Positions 52,943 through 62,805 of a stretch of 64,000 nt of DNA are shown here, one piece after another. The stretch's first letter is position 1, and every line of letters starts with the position of its first letter. The stretch is from Polynucleobacter sp. 86C-FISCH. Its GTDB lineage: Bacteria; Pseudomonadota; Gammaproteobacteria; Burkholderiales; Burkholderiaceae. The stretch spans positions 1,217,531 to 1,281,530 of the forward strand of contig NZ_JACVOL010000001.1 in assembly GCF_018882415.1 (NCBI RefSeq). Direction: 5' to 3'. The notes below the pieces were generated by a model. That model did not search any database. It was not told the origin of the DNA and worked only from the letters and a program-made list of their open reading frames with translations. The translations under genes and the position numbers were made by a program.

Positions 52943-53706
52943 GTAATCTAAAGAAGCGCCCAGGAAATTCATTTTCAGAGAAGTGCATTGGCCTTTTAAA
53001 GAAAGCCAAAGAGTTGCTGAGTAAAGATTACTCAATGCAGGATCTGAAAAAACTTAAATCATTACCAACAGAGTTGAAGCAGGCGCTATCTGCTGCGCGA
53101 CTGGCTTCTGCAAAAGCAACATCTGCATTAGAGATTACGCCAAAGTTTGATGCGAAGCAGTTGCCAGCACTTCTTCAGGCCTTTGCACTACGGCATCGTC
53201 AGATGCTTTTTGCGCTTTTGTGTGTTGCGGTACTTTTGGTGATCAATACGTATGTTGTTTCGCCTTTTGCTCAGCGAGTACAAAACCAGTTAGATATGCG
53301 TCCAGCACAATGGTCGCAATTACAAAGCCTGATTAAGCTTGCCAAGTCAGCAGCAGCTAATGCTTCTGGTTCAGCGATGCCATCATCCTATCTCGCTACG
53401 CCATCTACAGTGAGTTCACTAGATGAGATGGAGATGCAAAAGATACGTAGCGTATTGACCTCGCGTGGCATAAAGCCTGGCGTCCTGCGCCTTACTGCTG
53501 ATAATCCTCCGCGGATTGAGATGCAAGCGAGTGACGCTATGTTCTCAGTATTGTTAGATGTATTGGATGAGCTGCGCACTACTTGGCGTTTGTATCCAGA
53601 GCAATTGAATGTCGTTTCTAGTTCGGGCGCGGGCGTTGTCAATATCAGTGGTGTCTTGGTGCAGTATGGCGCGCAGTTTGCCAACCCAACTGCTGGAATG
53701 AGATAG
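52939..53706 (+). CDS. gspM: Type II secretion inner-membrane protein GspM
   Basis: GspM partners GspL. It is 255 residues with a 90-residue basic cytosolic lead, longer than usual, one span (about 92-110, LFALLCVAVLLVINTYVV) and a periplasmic ferredoxin-like domain ending in INISGVLVQYGAQF. The long Lys-rich lead (LKKAKELLSKDYSMQDLKKL) is uncommon; most GspM have fewer than 20 residues before the span. Confidence 0.84.
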   Translation: MSNLKKRPGNSFSEKCIGLLKKAKELLSKDYSMQDLKKLKSLPTELKQALSAARLASAKATSALEITPKFDAKQLPALLQAFALRHRQMLFALLCVAVLLVINTYVVSPFAQRVQNQLDMRPAQWSQLQSLIKLAKSAAANASGSAMPSSYLATPSTVSSLDEMEMQKIRSVLTSRGIKPGVLRLTADNPPRIEMQASDAMFSVLLDVLDELRTTWRLYPEQLNVVSSSGAGVVNISGVLVQYGAQFANPTAGMR

Positions 53707-53714
53707 GCGACTAA

Positions 53715-54545
53715 ATGAAATTAGTTCTCGACTTCACTCATCCAAAGTTGCCAAAAATATTTTGGCTGGTTTTGCTACTCGCATGTTTAACAGTCATCAT
53801 TCGTCAGATGCCGGCTAGCTGGGTGACCGGATCTTTGGCATCACAAACTGCTTGCCGCGTCATGCTGCAACAGCCTATTGGGACCATTTGGCAAGGAAGT
53901 GCTGCTTTGGCATTTTCAGAGCCCAATGCAAGCGAGGGTGGCTGTCGCGAGCCTTTGTCTGTTACCGAACGTTTTCATTGGGCCACTTCTTGTAAGCTGA
54001 CCTCTCTTTCTTGTAGCACTGAGGTTCAATTTGCTGCTTTAGAGCAAGCTCAGCGCATCGATTGGACTTTAAGTAAAACCCAGTTGGCTGCCAATAGCAT
54101 CAAGCTTCCTGCCAATATTTTGGAGGGTTTGGGTAACCCCTGGAGCACTTTGCGCCCTCGGGGTGAATTAGGTGCTCGTTGGACAGATATCAATTTGGCC
54201 AATTCAATGGCTGATTTTACGGGTTTTGGTGTTGGGAATGCGCCATCCTCAGGAGTTATTCGAATTATCATAAGTAACTTAACCAGCCCTATAAGTCCGG
54301 TTAAGCCGCTGGGCGGGTATGAGATTTCGGCCAATATTGCTGACAGCGGCATGAATTGGACACTCTCAACCACGAGTGGCCCTTTGTTGCTAAAAGGACA
54401 GGGTGAATTTAGCAGTAAAGGTGGCAATAAAGGAATGCATTTTTCTGGTGAAGCTAATGCCTCGCCAGAATCAAAAGAATCCTTAATTGGATTGTTGTCC
54501 TTGCTAGGTAAAAGAGAAGGCGATATTTATCGCCTTAAGTTCTAG
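53715..54545 (+). CDS. gspN: Type II secretion protein GspN
   Basis: A 276-residue protein with one N-terminal span (about 13-30, IFWLVLLLACLTVIIRQMP) and a periplasmic domain. ASWVTGSLASQTACRVMLQQPIGTIWQGSAAL (about 35-67) and a later LRPRGELGARWTDI are the T2SSN signatures. GspN is found in a subset of systems, including those of Burkholderia, and is often dispensable. It lies between gspM and gspD with an 8-base gap. Confidence 0.84.
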   Translation: MKLVLDFTHPKLPKIFWLVLLLACLTVIIRQMPASWVTGSLASQTACRVMLQQPIGTIWQGSAALAFSEPNASEGGCREPLSVTERFHWATSCKLTSLSCSTEVQFAALEQAQRIDWTLSKTQLAANSIKLPANILEGLGNPWSTLRPRGELGARWTDINLANSMADFTGFGVGNAPSSGVIRIIISNLTSPISPVKPLGGYEISANIADSGMNWTLSTTSGPLLLKGQGEFSSKGGNKGMHFSGEANASPESKESLIGLLSLLGKREGDIYRLKF

Positions 54546-54582
54546 ACTCGGTTTTAAGAAAGCAGTGCTAAAGAAGATCAGT

Positions 54583-56871
54583 ATGCAAAACGTCAGCAAA
54601 CAAACCGTTACTCCAGTGAGAGTTACTTTCAAAAAGCGACTAGCGCAATTCGTCATGATTTGCTTTGTCGGCGAAAGTCTGTTGATGCCAATTGCGTATG
54701 CGCAAACTAAAGTAAATGCTCCGCAATCCAATATCACCGTGCCTGATGACGGCGCAGTGACACTATCTTTTTCAAATGCTGATATTGAATCCGTTGCTAG
54801 CGTTTTAGCTAAAGCGACTGGCCAAACCATTTTGGTTGACCCTAAAGTGAAGGGCACTATTAACCTCATTAGCAATAGGCCTCTCATTAAGGCTAAAGCA
54901 ATTGATGCCTTCTCTACAGCCTTGCGTACATCAGGCTTTGCGCTGGTAGATGTCAATGGCGTATACCGTGTTGTTGCTGAAGCAGATGCCAAACTCATTA
55001 GTAATTCTGTTACTACAAGTAAAGGCAAGCAAGAAGGCGATCAAATCATTACGCGCGTGTTCAAACTTAATTTTGAATCTGCCAATAATCTATTGCCAGT
55101 ATTGCGCCCATTGGTATCACCAAACAATACGATTAATGCGTATCCTGGTAACAACACGATTGTCATCACTGACTATGCAAGCAATATTCAGCGTATCGGC
55201 CAATTGATTGAGTCGATCGATGCACCAACCTCAAGTGATGTGCAAAGTATTAAATTACATTACGCTATCGCCACTGATATGGCGACAATCTTGAGTAAGG
55301 TATTAGATACTGCCTCTACTGGCGGCGCCGATCCATCACTCAAGACCATGATTTTGGCTGAGCCACGTAGTAACTCTATTTTGATCCGGGGTGCTAGTGC
55401 AGAGCGTATTCGTCAGATTCGAGTATTGGTGGCGCGCTTAGATGTTCCTACTGCAAACAACGGCAATATTTGGGTGGTGCCTCTTAAGAATGCAGAAGCA
55501 ACCAAGTTGGCGGTTACCTTGCGTGCCATTGTGGCGGCTGATGCCAGCTTGTCAGCTCAGGTGGGTGGAACCCCAGGGCAGCCGGGTGCTGTTAACCCAG
55601 CGCTGAACCAGCAGCCAGCTAACCAGCAGGCCAACACAGCTCCTGGGGCCTCTGGATCATCTGCAGCCACTTCTGCGCTTACTAGCAGTAGCAATCCAAC
55701 TACCGGCGGCATTATTCAGGCTGAGCCAGCAACCAACTCCATCATCATTACCGCTAGCGAACCTTTGTATCGCAACTTGCGTCATGTAATTGAGCAATTA
55801 GATCGTCGTCGTACTCAGGTCTATATCGAATCCCTGATTGCAGAGGTAAGTTCCACTAATGCAGAAGAGTTAGGTATTCAATGGCAAGGTTTAGTTGGCT
55901 CAGGCAATCAGAACGTAGGCTTTGGTGGTACTAATTACACTAATGCCGCAGGACAGGCTGGCTCAAACATTATTGGCCTCGGCTCCAATGTGAACAATAT
56001 TCTCAATCCTGGCAATCCATCGGGCGTACCTATTCCACCAGCGCCTGGATTGAACTTAGGTTTACTCACCAAATTTAATGGCACTTATGGAATGTCGGCC
56101 TTGATTACTGCGTTGGCAACAACACAGGGCACCAATATTCTGTCGACACCAAACTTAATTACCTTGGATAACGAAGAGGCCCGTATCGTAGTGGGCCAGA
56201 ACGTACCAATCATCACTGGTTCGTATGCTCAAACCGGTTCCACTAGCACCGTTACACCGTTCCAGACCTATACCCGTCAAGACGTTGGCTTAACCTTGCG
56301 TGTGCGCCCGCAGGTATCCGATAACGGTATTGTGAAGATGCAGATCTATCAAGAAGTGTCATCTATCTACAACCAAAACTTTGCCTCCGGCATTATTTTG
56401 AATAAGCGCAATATCGAATCCAACGTCTTAGTTGATGATGGACAAATTATTGTTCTCGGTGGTTTGATTGAAGATAAATACAATGATGGCTCTAGTGGTG
56501 TGCCATTCTTAAAAGATATTCCGATCATTGGCGCTTTATTCCGATCTGACGCTAAGACCCGCACCAAGACAAACTTACTTGTCTTTATGCGTCCTTATAT
56601 CTTGCGTGATAAAGACCAAAGTGCTGACATTACGAATAACCGTTTGAACTTGGTGCAACAAACCGAGAATCAATTTAAACAGGCGCCAATGCTCTTGCCT
56701 AAAGAGGATCTGACAAAGATGTCAGATATTGAGCCGCCATTAATTCCGCCAGGTAAGCCGATTAATCAGACGCCTAACAATTTGCCGTCTTCAGGCTTAA
56801 CAAAACCTATTCAGGTAAGACCGTCTAATGCGCCGGCTTCTGCTGCGCCTGTGCCCATCACTATTCAATAA
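54583..56871 (+). CDS. gspD: Type II secretion outer-membrane secretin GspD
   Basis: The secretin pore, about 762 residues from ATG 54583 (a GTG six codons earlier is possible; both have purine-rich sites). A signal with a long n-region ends IAYAQ (about 34-38). N0, N1, N2 and N3 ring domains follow, with a Pro/Gln/Ala/Ser linker at about 330-375 within N3, then the secretin core (about 410-680: VPIITGSYAQTGS, TRQDVGLTLRVRPQV, VDDGQIIVLGGLI, IPIIGALFR). A Pro-rich tail closes it. No S-domain pilotin helix is obvious. Confidence 0.95.
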   Translation: MQNVSKQTVTPVRVTFKKRLAQFVMICFVGESLLMPIAYAQTKVNAPQSNITVPDDGAVTLSFSNADIESVASVLAKATGQTILVDPKVKGTINLISNRPLIKAKAIDAFSTALRTSGFALVDVNGVYRVVAEADAKLISNSVTTSKGKQEGDQIITRVFKLNFESANNLLPVLRPLVSPNNTINAYPGNNTIVITDYASNIQRIGQLIESIDAPTSSDVQSIKLHYAIATDMATILSKVLDTASTGGADPSLKTMILAEPRSNSILIRGASAERIRQIRVLVARLDVPTANNGNIWVVPLKNAEATKLAVTLRAIVAADASLSAQVGGTPGQPGAVNPALNQQPANQQANTAPGASGSSAATSALTSSSNPTTGGIIQAEPATNSIIITASEPLYRNLRHVIEQLDRRRTQVYIESLIAEVSSTNAEELGIQWQGLVGSGNQNVGFGGTNYTNAAGQAGSNIIGLGSNVNNILNPGNPSGVPIPPAPGLNLGLLTKFNGTYGMSALITALATTQGTNILSTPNLITLDNEEARIVVGQNVPIITGSYAQTGSTSTVTPFQTYTRQDVGLTLRVRPQVSDNGIVKMQIYQEVSSIYNQNFASGIILNKRNIESNVLVDDGQIIVLGGLIEDKYNDGSSGVPFLKDIPIIGALFRSDAKTRTKTNLLVFMRPYILRDKDQSADITNNRLNLVQQTENQFKQAPMLLPKEDLTKMSDIEPPLIPPGKPINQTPNNLPSSGLTKPIQVRPSNAPASAAPVPITIQ

Positions 56872-56917
56872 GACGATCCAGTAATGAAGTTCATTAGACG
56901 GATCTAGATAAGAGACC

Positions 56918-58360
56918 ATGCAGCATCTTCCCCGCATACCTTTTGGTTACGCCAAAGCAAATCAAATCTTGCTGATTAAGGGAGTTGTTGCGAGCGGCGA
57001 TACACAAGAGGGGTCTGAAGAGACTCTGCCTACATTGATACATAGTCCTGCAACAGACCTTTCAGTATTACAAGAGATCTGTCGCTTGGTGGGGCCTATT
57101 CGTAGAATTGAACAAAGCAGCGAAGAGGTATTGGAGGCGCTCAATGCCGCTTATGCTGAGGGCGATCTCAATGCCTCACAAGTAGTCGATGAGGTAGAGG
57201 AGGCGGTTGACCTATCTCGCCTTTTGCAAGAGATGCCAGTCTCTGAAGATCTTTTGGAGATGAACGACGACGCACCAGTCATCCGGATGATTAACAGCTT
57301 GCTTAAGCAGGCAAGCCGTGATGGTGCATCCGATATTCACCTAGAGGCCTTTGAGCGTAAGTCAGTAGTACGTTTTAGAGTGGACGGCAATTTGCGTGAC
57401 ATCGTCGATATGCGTCGTGACCTCCATGCCGCTTTAGTTTCTCGCATAAAGATCATGGCCTCACTGGATATTGCAGAGAAGCGTATGCCACAAGATGGCC
57501 GCATCTCTTTGCGAGTGGGTGGGCGCGCCATAGATGTGCGTGTCTCCACTTTGCCAACCTCTCACGGCGAGCGGGTGGTATTGCGTTTGCTAGAAAAAAA
57601 TTACGATCGCTTAGATCTGCGTGCCTTAGGTATGGCAGAAGATACGTTTAATCAATTTGATCAACTCATTCATCGTCCGCACGGCATTGTGTTAGTAACT
57701 GGACCGACTGGTAGCGGTAAGACGACTACCTTGTATGGTGCATTGCTTCGTTTGCGCAACAAGATCAATAACATCATGACGGTTGAAGACCCAATCGAGT
57801 ACAACCTCGATGGCATTGGTCAAACTCAGGTGAACTCCCGCATCGATATGAACTTTGCCAGAGCCTTGCGTGCGATCTTGCGTCAAGACCCAGACATTGT
57901 GATGATTGGTGAGATTCGTGACTTGGAGACTGCTCAGATTGCAGTGCAAGCCTCTTTGACGGGTCACTTGGTATTAGCTACTTTACACACCAATGATGCG
58001 CCATCAGCAGTAACTCGCTTGATCGATATGGGTATTGAGCCCTTCTTACTCTCATCCACTTTATTGGGTGTATTGGGTCAGCGATTGATTCGAATGTCTT
58101 GCCCAAGTTGTGGTGGCAAAGGATGCCCTTCTTGCGGCGAGTCAGGCTACAGTGGCCGAGCTGGTATTTATGAGCTCATGACTACCAATGAAAAGATCCG
58201 TGAACTCATTCATCAGCATGCAGCTGAAAGCGATATTCGCAAGCAAGCTTTAGCCGGCGGTATGCGTACCTTGGCTGATGATGGCAAGCGTTGGGTTGCT
58301 GAGGGCAAGACTACTCCAGAAGAAATTTTGCGCGTTACTGGTTCGGTAGAAATTGACTGA
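56918..58360 (+). CDS. gspE: Type II secretion ATPase GspE
   Basis: The 480-residue cytoplasmic hexameric ATPase. Walker A GPTGSGKTTTLYGALL (about 261-276), Asp boxes, Walker B IVMIGEIRD, and His box LATLHTNDAPSAVTRL are intact. The CPSCGGKGCPSCGESGY tetracysteine zinc finger (about 393-409) marks GspE rather than a retraction ATPase. It drives pseudopilus assembly. Placed 46 bases after gspD. Confidence 0.96.
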   Translation: MQHLPRIPFGYAKANQILLIKGVVASGDTQEGSEETLPTLIHSPATDLSVLQEICRLVGPIRRIEQSSEEVLEALNAAYAEGDLNASQVVDEVEEAVDLSRLLQEMPVSEDLLEMNDDAPVIRMINSLLKQASRDGASDIHLEAFERKSVVRFRVDGNLRDIVDMRRDLHAALVSRIKIMASLDIAEKRMPQDGRISLRVGGRAIDVRVSTLPTSHGERVVLRLLEKNYDRLDLRALGMAEDTFNQFDQLIHRPHGIVLVTGPTGSGKTTTLYGALLRLRNKINNIMTVEDPIEYNLDGIGQTQVNSRIDMNFARALRAILRQDPDIVMIGEIRDLETAQIAVQASLTGHLVLATLHTNDAPSAVTRLIDMGIEPFLLSSTLLGVLGQRLIRMSCPSCGGKGCPSCGESGYSGRAGIYELMTTNEKIRELIHQHAAESDIRKQALAGGMRTLADDGKRWVAEGKTTPEEILRVTGSVEID

Positions 58361-58389
58361 GTTAGATTAACTAAGTTAGATGAAAAAAG

Positions 58390-59610
58390 ATGCCACGCTA
58401 CCGTTTTGAAGCCCTTAGTTATGCCGGGAAAAGTGAGCGCGGCAGCGTAGAGGGCGAGAGCGTACGCGCAGTACGTCAAGCTTTAATGGCCAAACAGTTG
58501 GTACCCGTCACTATTGAATTAGAAACCGAGTGGGGTAAGCAACGTTTTTGGAATAAGTGGTTTTCTGAAAACAAACCCCTGAGTCGTGCAGACCTTGCCA
58601 TGATTACCAAGCAGGTCGCAATCTTAGTGAGATCGGGCGTGCAAATTGATGAGGCACTTTCTGTTCTTGCTGAAGAGGCGAGCCAGGCTCATGTCAAAAC
58701 CGTTCTGCAAGCAGTAGTCGCTGAATTGCGTGCAGGCTTACCTTTATCTAAAGCAATTGCTGGGCAGCCAGAGTCCTTTGATTCGCTATACCAAGGCGTG
58801 GTTGGCGCAGCAGAGCAATCTGGCAAGATGGGGCAGGTTCTCACTCAGCTCGCAGAGTTTTTAGAGAAGCGCCAGGCATTAAAGCAAAAAGCCATGGGCG
58901 CCTTGGCTTACCCAGCCATGTTGACTGGTGTGGCTTTCATGATTGTTTTGTTCTTGATGACCTATGTAGTTCCACAAATTGCACGAGTGTTTCAGAGTAC
59001 CAAGCAAGCATTGCCATTTTCAACACGATTTATCTTGGGTTTATCTGAGTTCATTGTGAACTGGGGTTGGTTGGTGGTGGTGTTAGTTGCTGCTGGTATC
59101 TTTTATGGCCGACGTGCACTTGCTAAAGAAGATATTCGTTTAAAGGTAGATCGTGCTTTACTCAATGCACCTTTGCTGGGACCGCTACTCCTAGGATTTG
59201 AGACGGCACGCTTTGCCAATACGATGGCGATGTTGGTTTCGGCTAATGTACCCATCCTGACGGCGTTACATAGCGCCCGTAGCACTTTAGGTAACTCAGT
59301 ATTACGAGCGGCGATTGACTCGACTGAGGTCCGATTGCGTGAGGGCACAAGTCTTTCTAGGGCTCTAGGCAGCCAAGGGGTCTTCTCGCCGATCTTGATT
59401 CACTTGATTCGCTCTGGTGAGGCTTCGGGCAAGCTAGCGGAGATGCTGAAGTACGGTGCTGAGAACGCTGAACTTGAATCTGAGCAAAAAACAAAAATAT
59501 TTACCAGTTTGCTTGAACCTTTATTAATATTGGCTATGGGCTTAATGGTTTTAGGAATCGTAATGGCAGTGATGCAACCAGTCTTGGAAATGAATTCAGG
59601 GGTAAGGTAA
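58390..59610 (+). CDS. gspF: Type II secretion inner-membrane platform protein GspF
   Basis: The 406-residue polytopic platform protein with three membrane spans (about 170-195, 225-245, 375-395) and two repeated helical domains (QVAILVRSGVQIDEAL and MAMLVSANVPILTALHSA). The SGKMGQVLTQLAEFLEKRQALKQK and GEASGKLAEMLKYGAENAELE blocks are typical. Last of the gsp genes; a prepilin peptidase (gspO/pilD) is not in this window. Confidence 0.95.
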   Translation: MPRYRFEALSYAGKSERGSVEGESVRAVRQALMAKQLVPVTIELETEWGKQRFWNKWFSENKPLSRADLAMITKQVAILVRSGVQIDEALSVLAEEASQAHVKTVLQAVVAELRAGLPLSKAIAGQPESFDSLYQGVVGAAEQSGKMGQVLTQLAEFLEKRQALKQKAMGALAYPAMLTGVAFMIVLFLMTYVVPQIARVFQSTKQALPFSTRFILGLSEFIVNWGWLVVVLVAAGIFYGRRALAKEDIRLKVDRALLNAPLLGPLLLGFETARFANTMAMLVSANVPILTALHSARSTLGNSVLRAAIDSTEVRLREGTSLSRALGSQGVFSPILIHLIRSGEASGKLAEMLKYGAENAELESEQKTKIFTSLLEPLLILAMGLMVLGIVMAVMQPVLEMNSGVR

Positions 59611-59615
59611 TAAAA

Positions 59616-60527
59616 ATGCAAATATTAATCATGACTGGACCACACAGCAAAGTAAGAGAGATTTCTCTGACCGCGCGCCATTTGGTATTTGGTAGTGCAC
59701 TCAGCTTAGCTTTGCTGGTAGGTGCAAACGTTGCTATTAATAACGTGACCAATGAGACCAAAGATATCTTGCATGCGATGGAGAAAAAAGAGCTACAAGA
59801 TAAGCGCTTCATTGCCAACTCCGAAGATGACTATGAGACCAAGCTCATGGAGCTCCAGGCAAGGCTGGATGAGGCGCAGCGCAACCTGGCTCAACTCGAT
59901 GACTTAAGAGTTCAGTTATCTAAGAATAATGGTCAGCTCAATCAACTCAATATTGCTAATAACGTAGTAGATCTTGGTAATGCTCAAGGCGGCCCATTAA
60001 AGCCGTCGACTACTGTGATTAATTTAGGTAATCAAGGCGAACAGTACGGCGCACGTTTAGATCGCACCGTGCAAGACTCTATTGCCCTGAGTAATCGCGT
60101 AGAAGAAATGCAAAAGTCGTTAACTCACACTTGGGATGCATCGAATTCCATTCCAACGGCCTCACCTTTACCTCTCATGCCGCAAGCATCTAGTGGACTT
60201 GGCTACCGTATTGACCCCCTTACTCAACAAACGGCTTGGCATGAAGGCACAGACTTCCCTGCAGCTTATGGCACTCCAATCTTGGCTACCGCTGAAGGTG
60301 TGGTCATTCGTGCAGCCTGGGATCAGGAGTATGGATATGTTGTCGATGTTCAGCATAAGAATGCAGTTGTCACTAGATATGCTCACGCACAAGAGCTCTT
60401 GGTAAAGCAGGGTGACTATGTAAGGCAATCCCAAGCCATTGCTAAGGTCGGCTCAACAGGAAGATCAACAGGACCTCATTTGCACTACGAGGTAATAAGG
60501 GATGGCGTTGCTTTAGGTAAGAATTAA
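59616..60527 (+). CDS. M23 (LytM) peptidase
   Basis: A 303-residue envelope protein: one N-terminal membrane span (about 24-42), a coiled coil (about 65-110, EDDYETKLMELQARLDEAQR) and a C-terminal LytM domain (about 195-300) with zinc residues in HEGTDFPAAYGTPI and HLHYEV. It cuts peptidoglycan peptides or activates an amidase. It follows gspF by 5 bases and may open the wall for the secretion apparatus (inferred from position). Confidence 0.9.
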   Translation: MQILIMTGPHSKVREISLTARHLVFGSALSLALLVGANVAINNVTNETKDILHAMEKKELQDKRFIANSEDDYETKLMELQARLDEAQRNLAQLDDLRVQLSKNNGQLNQLNIANNVVDLGNAQGGPLKPSTTVINLGNQGEQYGARLDRTVQDSIALSNRVEEMQKSLTHTWDASNSIPTASPLPLMPQASSGLGYRIDPLTQQTAWHEGTDFPAAYGTPILATAEGVVIRAAWDQEYGYVVDVQHKNAVVTRYAHAQELLVKQGDYVRQSQAIAKVGSTGRSTGPHLHYEVIRDGVALGKN

Positions 60528-60528
60528 T

Positions 60529-61344
60529 ATGAAAGCCACTCAATTTTGTTTGGCAGGTTTGTTGCTTATCGTATCTAATGTCTACGCTCAAGACTCCTCA
60601 GTCATGATCGCCACTCAAACTGGTAATACCCTTGGTCTAACCCTTTCTGGTTATGAATACAAAGAACCAAGCTTAAATGTGGTGATTAGCGCTCCTTTGA
60701 TAGGTGTTGATTACACCGGCACTTATGCATTTGGTAATGATTGGTTTGTAAAGGCTGATGCTCGTTATGCATACGGCTCCGCTAAATATAGTGGCAGCGG
60801 TACGCAAAGTAATATCCCGTACTCCTACTATGATTTGCGCGGTTTAGTTGGTTATGACTTTAACTTTGCTGAGTTGGGCGGCTTTGTTCTCGCGCCATTT
60901 ACCGGAATAGGCTATCGCTACCTCTTTGATAACCAGGGAGGGCAAACCACATCGGGCGCCAACTCCTACAATCGTTCAAGTGCTTATGTATATCTGCCTA
61001 TTGGGGTGACACATCGCATGAAGGTTAATGACACTCATAGGCTGGAAACCGTTGTTGAGTATGACTATTTAATTCAAGGAACTCAGGTTTCTCAGTTATC
61101 TCAGGCGGCGTCTTATCTACCAAACGTCACAAATCAACAGCTCAGTGGTTATGGCCTACGTTTGTCTTCTATGTATCAGTTTGATGCGTGGTCCGTTGGT
61201 CCCTACGTAAGCTATTGGAATATTCAAAACTCCAATACAGTGACCCAGACTATCACTGTGAATAGGGTGAGCTATCGATTGACTGCTTATGAGCCAGCCA
61301 ACAACACTATCGAGGCAGGCATCAAGGTTGCTTATTCGTTCTAG
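60529..61344 (+). CDS. Outer-membrane barrel protein
   Basis: A 271-residue protein with a signal peptide (1-20, ending NVYAQ) and alternating strands rich in Tyr and Gly (GYEYKEPSLNVVISAP, ADARYAYGSAKYSGSG, YYDLRGLVGYDF, APFTGIGYRYLFD), finishing in IKVAYSF, a Bam signal. It fits a 10-12-stranded barrel. It follows the M23 gene by one base, so the two are coupled, and it ends with a 4-base convergent overlap with chaA. Function unknown. Confidence 0.82.
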   Translation: MKATQFCLAGLLLIVSNVYAQDSSVMIATQTGNTLGLTLSGYEYKEPSLNVVISAPLIGVDYTGTYAFGNDWFVKADARYAYGSAKYSGSGTQSNIPYSYYDLRGLVGYDFNFAELGGFVLAPFTGIGYRYLFDNQGGQTTSGANSYNRSSAYVYLPIGVTHRMKVNDTHRLETVVEYDYLIQGTQVSQLSQAASYLPNVTNQQLSGYGLRLSSMYQFDAWSVGPYVSYWNIQNSNTVTQTITVNRVSYRLTAYEPANNTIEAGIKVAYSF

Positions 61345-62360
61345 GGAACGAGACTTAAGAACAAATACTCCAAGAAGATGATGATGTGAACTATCCCCTG
61401 CAAGAGGGTGGTTCTACCAATCGCTAGTGTCAGTGCCCCAATAAAGAATGACAAATACATCAGCGTCATATTGAGATCGCTAATACCCAGGCTGAGCGGA
61501 AGATTAAAGAAGATCGCAATAGCTGCTACCGTAGGAATAGTTAGTCCAATACTGGCTAAGGCAGAGCCTAGGGCTAAGTTCAAACTACTTTGCAGGCGAT
61601 TGGCTTTTGCTGCTCTGACTGCAGCAAAACCTTCAGGCAGCAGCACTAACAATGCGATGGCTATACCTACGATAGTTTTTGGGGCGCCAGCAGCAGCGAC
61701 GCCTCTTTCAATTGCCGGGCTGAGCAATTCTGCGAGACCGACGACAGTAATCAGGGACAAGATCAATAAAACTGCACTAACAGCAGTTTTGAGATTGCTG
61801 GGCTTTAGCGCATGCGCATTGCTATCAGTTTTCTTATCTTCAGTTTTCGGTAAGTAGTAGTCGCGATGGCTTACGGTTTGAAAAAATAGAAACGCGACAT
61901 ACAGTGCAAAGGAAGCAATACCTGCGAAAGCTAGCTGACTTTTTGTAAAGTCTGGACCGGGCGTACTCATAGTTACATTGGGCATTACTAAAATAAAAGT
62001 TGCCAAAGCAGTGAGTACTGCTAGCGCTGAATTAGTGCCTTCATTGCGGAAAGTCATTTCATGATGAGTAAGGCCGCCCATAAAGATACAAAGGCCAATA
62101 ACGCCGTTAATGACAATCATGACAGTTGCAAATACAGCATCTCTCGCAATAAATTCTGCCCCCTCATGACCCGTCAGCATCATCGAGATAATGAGTGATA
62201 CCTCAATGATCGTCACGCTAATGGAGAGTACCAGCGTGCCATAAGGCTCACCAGTTTTGTGAGCGATTACCTCAGCGTGATGAACCGCAGCAAGAACAGC
62301 GCCAATTAAGGTGACACTCATCAGGGCAATAAACCAAGTTTGGCTCAATAAGGCAGTCAT
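61341..62360 (-). CDS. chaA: Calcium/proton antiporter ChaA
   Basis: A 339-residue CaCA-family exchanger with about eleven spans. The alpha-1 motif region HKTGEPYGTLVLSISVTIIEVSLI (about 34-57) and alpha-2 VGIAIALLVLLPEGFAAVRAA carry the two membrane Glu residues of the family, and NLALGSALASIGLTIP closes the second repeat. ChaA expels Ca2+ or Na+ at high pH. It is convergent with the barrel gene, sharing CTAG as both stops. Confidence 0.9.
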   Translation of the reverse strand: MTALLSQTWFIALMSVTLIGAVLAAVHHAEVIAHKTGEPYGTLVLSISVTIIEVSLIISMMLTGHEGAEFIARDAVFATVMIVINGVIGLCIFMGGLTHHEMTFRNEGTNSALAVLTALATFILVMPNVTMSTPGPDFTKSQLAFAGIASFALYVAFLFFQTVSHRDYYLPKTEDKKTDSNAHALKPSNLKTAVSAVLLILSLITVVGLAELLSPAIERGVAAAGAPKTIVGIAIALLVLLPEGFAAVRAAKANRLQSSLNLALGSALASIGLTIPTVAAIAIFFNLPLSLGISDLNMTLMYLSFFIGALTLAIGRTTLLQGIVHIIIFLEYLFLSLVP

Positions 62361-62442
62361 AGATGCAATCTAGAAAATAAGGTTAAGCTAGTGGGTGAGG
62401 ACACCCCAAAAACTATTGATTACTGAGAGTTTAAAGCCATCT

Positions 62443-62805
62443 ATGAAAGCCATTATCTTATTTGGGCACGGAGCAAGAGATAACCGTTGGCGCGAACCAT
62501 TTGATCGCTTGGTAGGATTGTGGCGTGAGCAGAATCCTAATACTCCTGTTGAGCTCGCTTTTTTAGAAATGATGCAGCCTTCACTGGAAGAAGCGGTCGC
62601 CGCTCTAGTCTCTAAAGACGCCAACGAAATTATTGTGGTGCCGGTGTTCTTTGGGCAGGGCGGTCATCTCAGAAATGATTTCCCGGTGCTGCTAGAGTCC
62701 TGCCAAAAGCAGTTCCCTGGGGTCAAATTAAGCGCTACGCCTGCTGTTGGCGAAGACCTGGCAGTCTTGCAAGCTATCGTTGATTTCGGAGCCAGAGCTC
62801 TTTAA
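62443..62805 (+). CDS. cbiX: CbiX/SirB-type sirohydrochlorin chelatase, short form
   Basis: A 120-residue single-domain chelatase: catalytic His in LFGHGARDNRW (His10) and the second His in GQGGHLRNDFPVLL (around 73-86). Short CbiX proteins (CbiXS) work as homodimers and insert Co or Fe into sirohydrochlorin. The ATG at 62443 is used; the upstream frame adds 16 non-conserved residues. It converges on cobA with a 78-base overlap of coding ends, consistent with a siroheme role. Confidence 0.88.
   Translation: MKAIILFGHGARDNRWREPFDRLVGLWREQNPNTPVELAFLEMMQPSLEEAVAALVSKDANEIIVVPVFFGQGGHLRNDFPVLLESCQKQFPGVKLSATPAVGEDLAVLQAIVDFGARAL

Noticed and set aside
53388-55028. Several 98-174-codon minus-strand frames across gspM, gspN and gspD
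   Set aside because: The plus-strand genes are complete and carry family motifs; the minus frames start inside codons and lack ribosome-binding sites.
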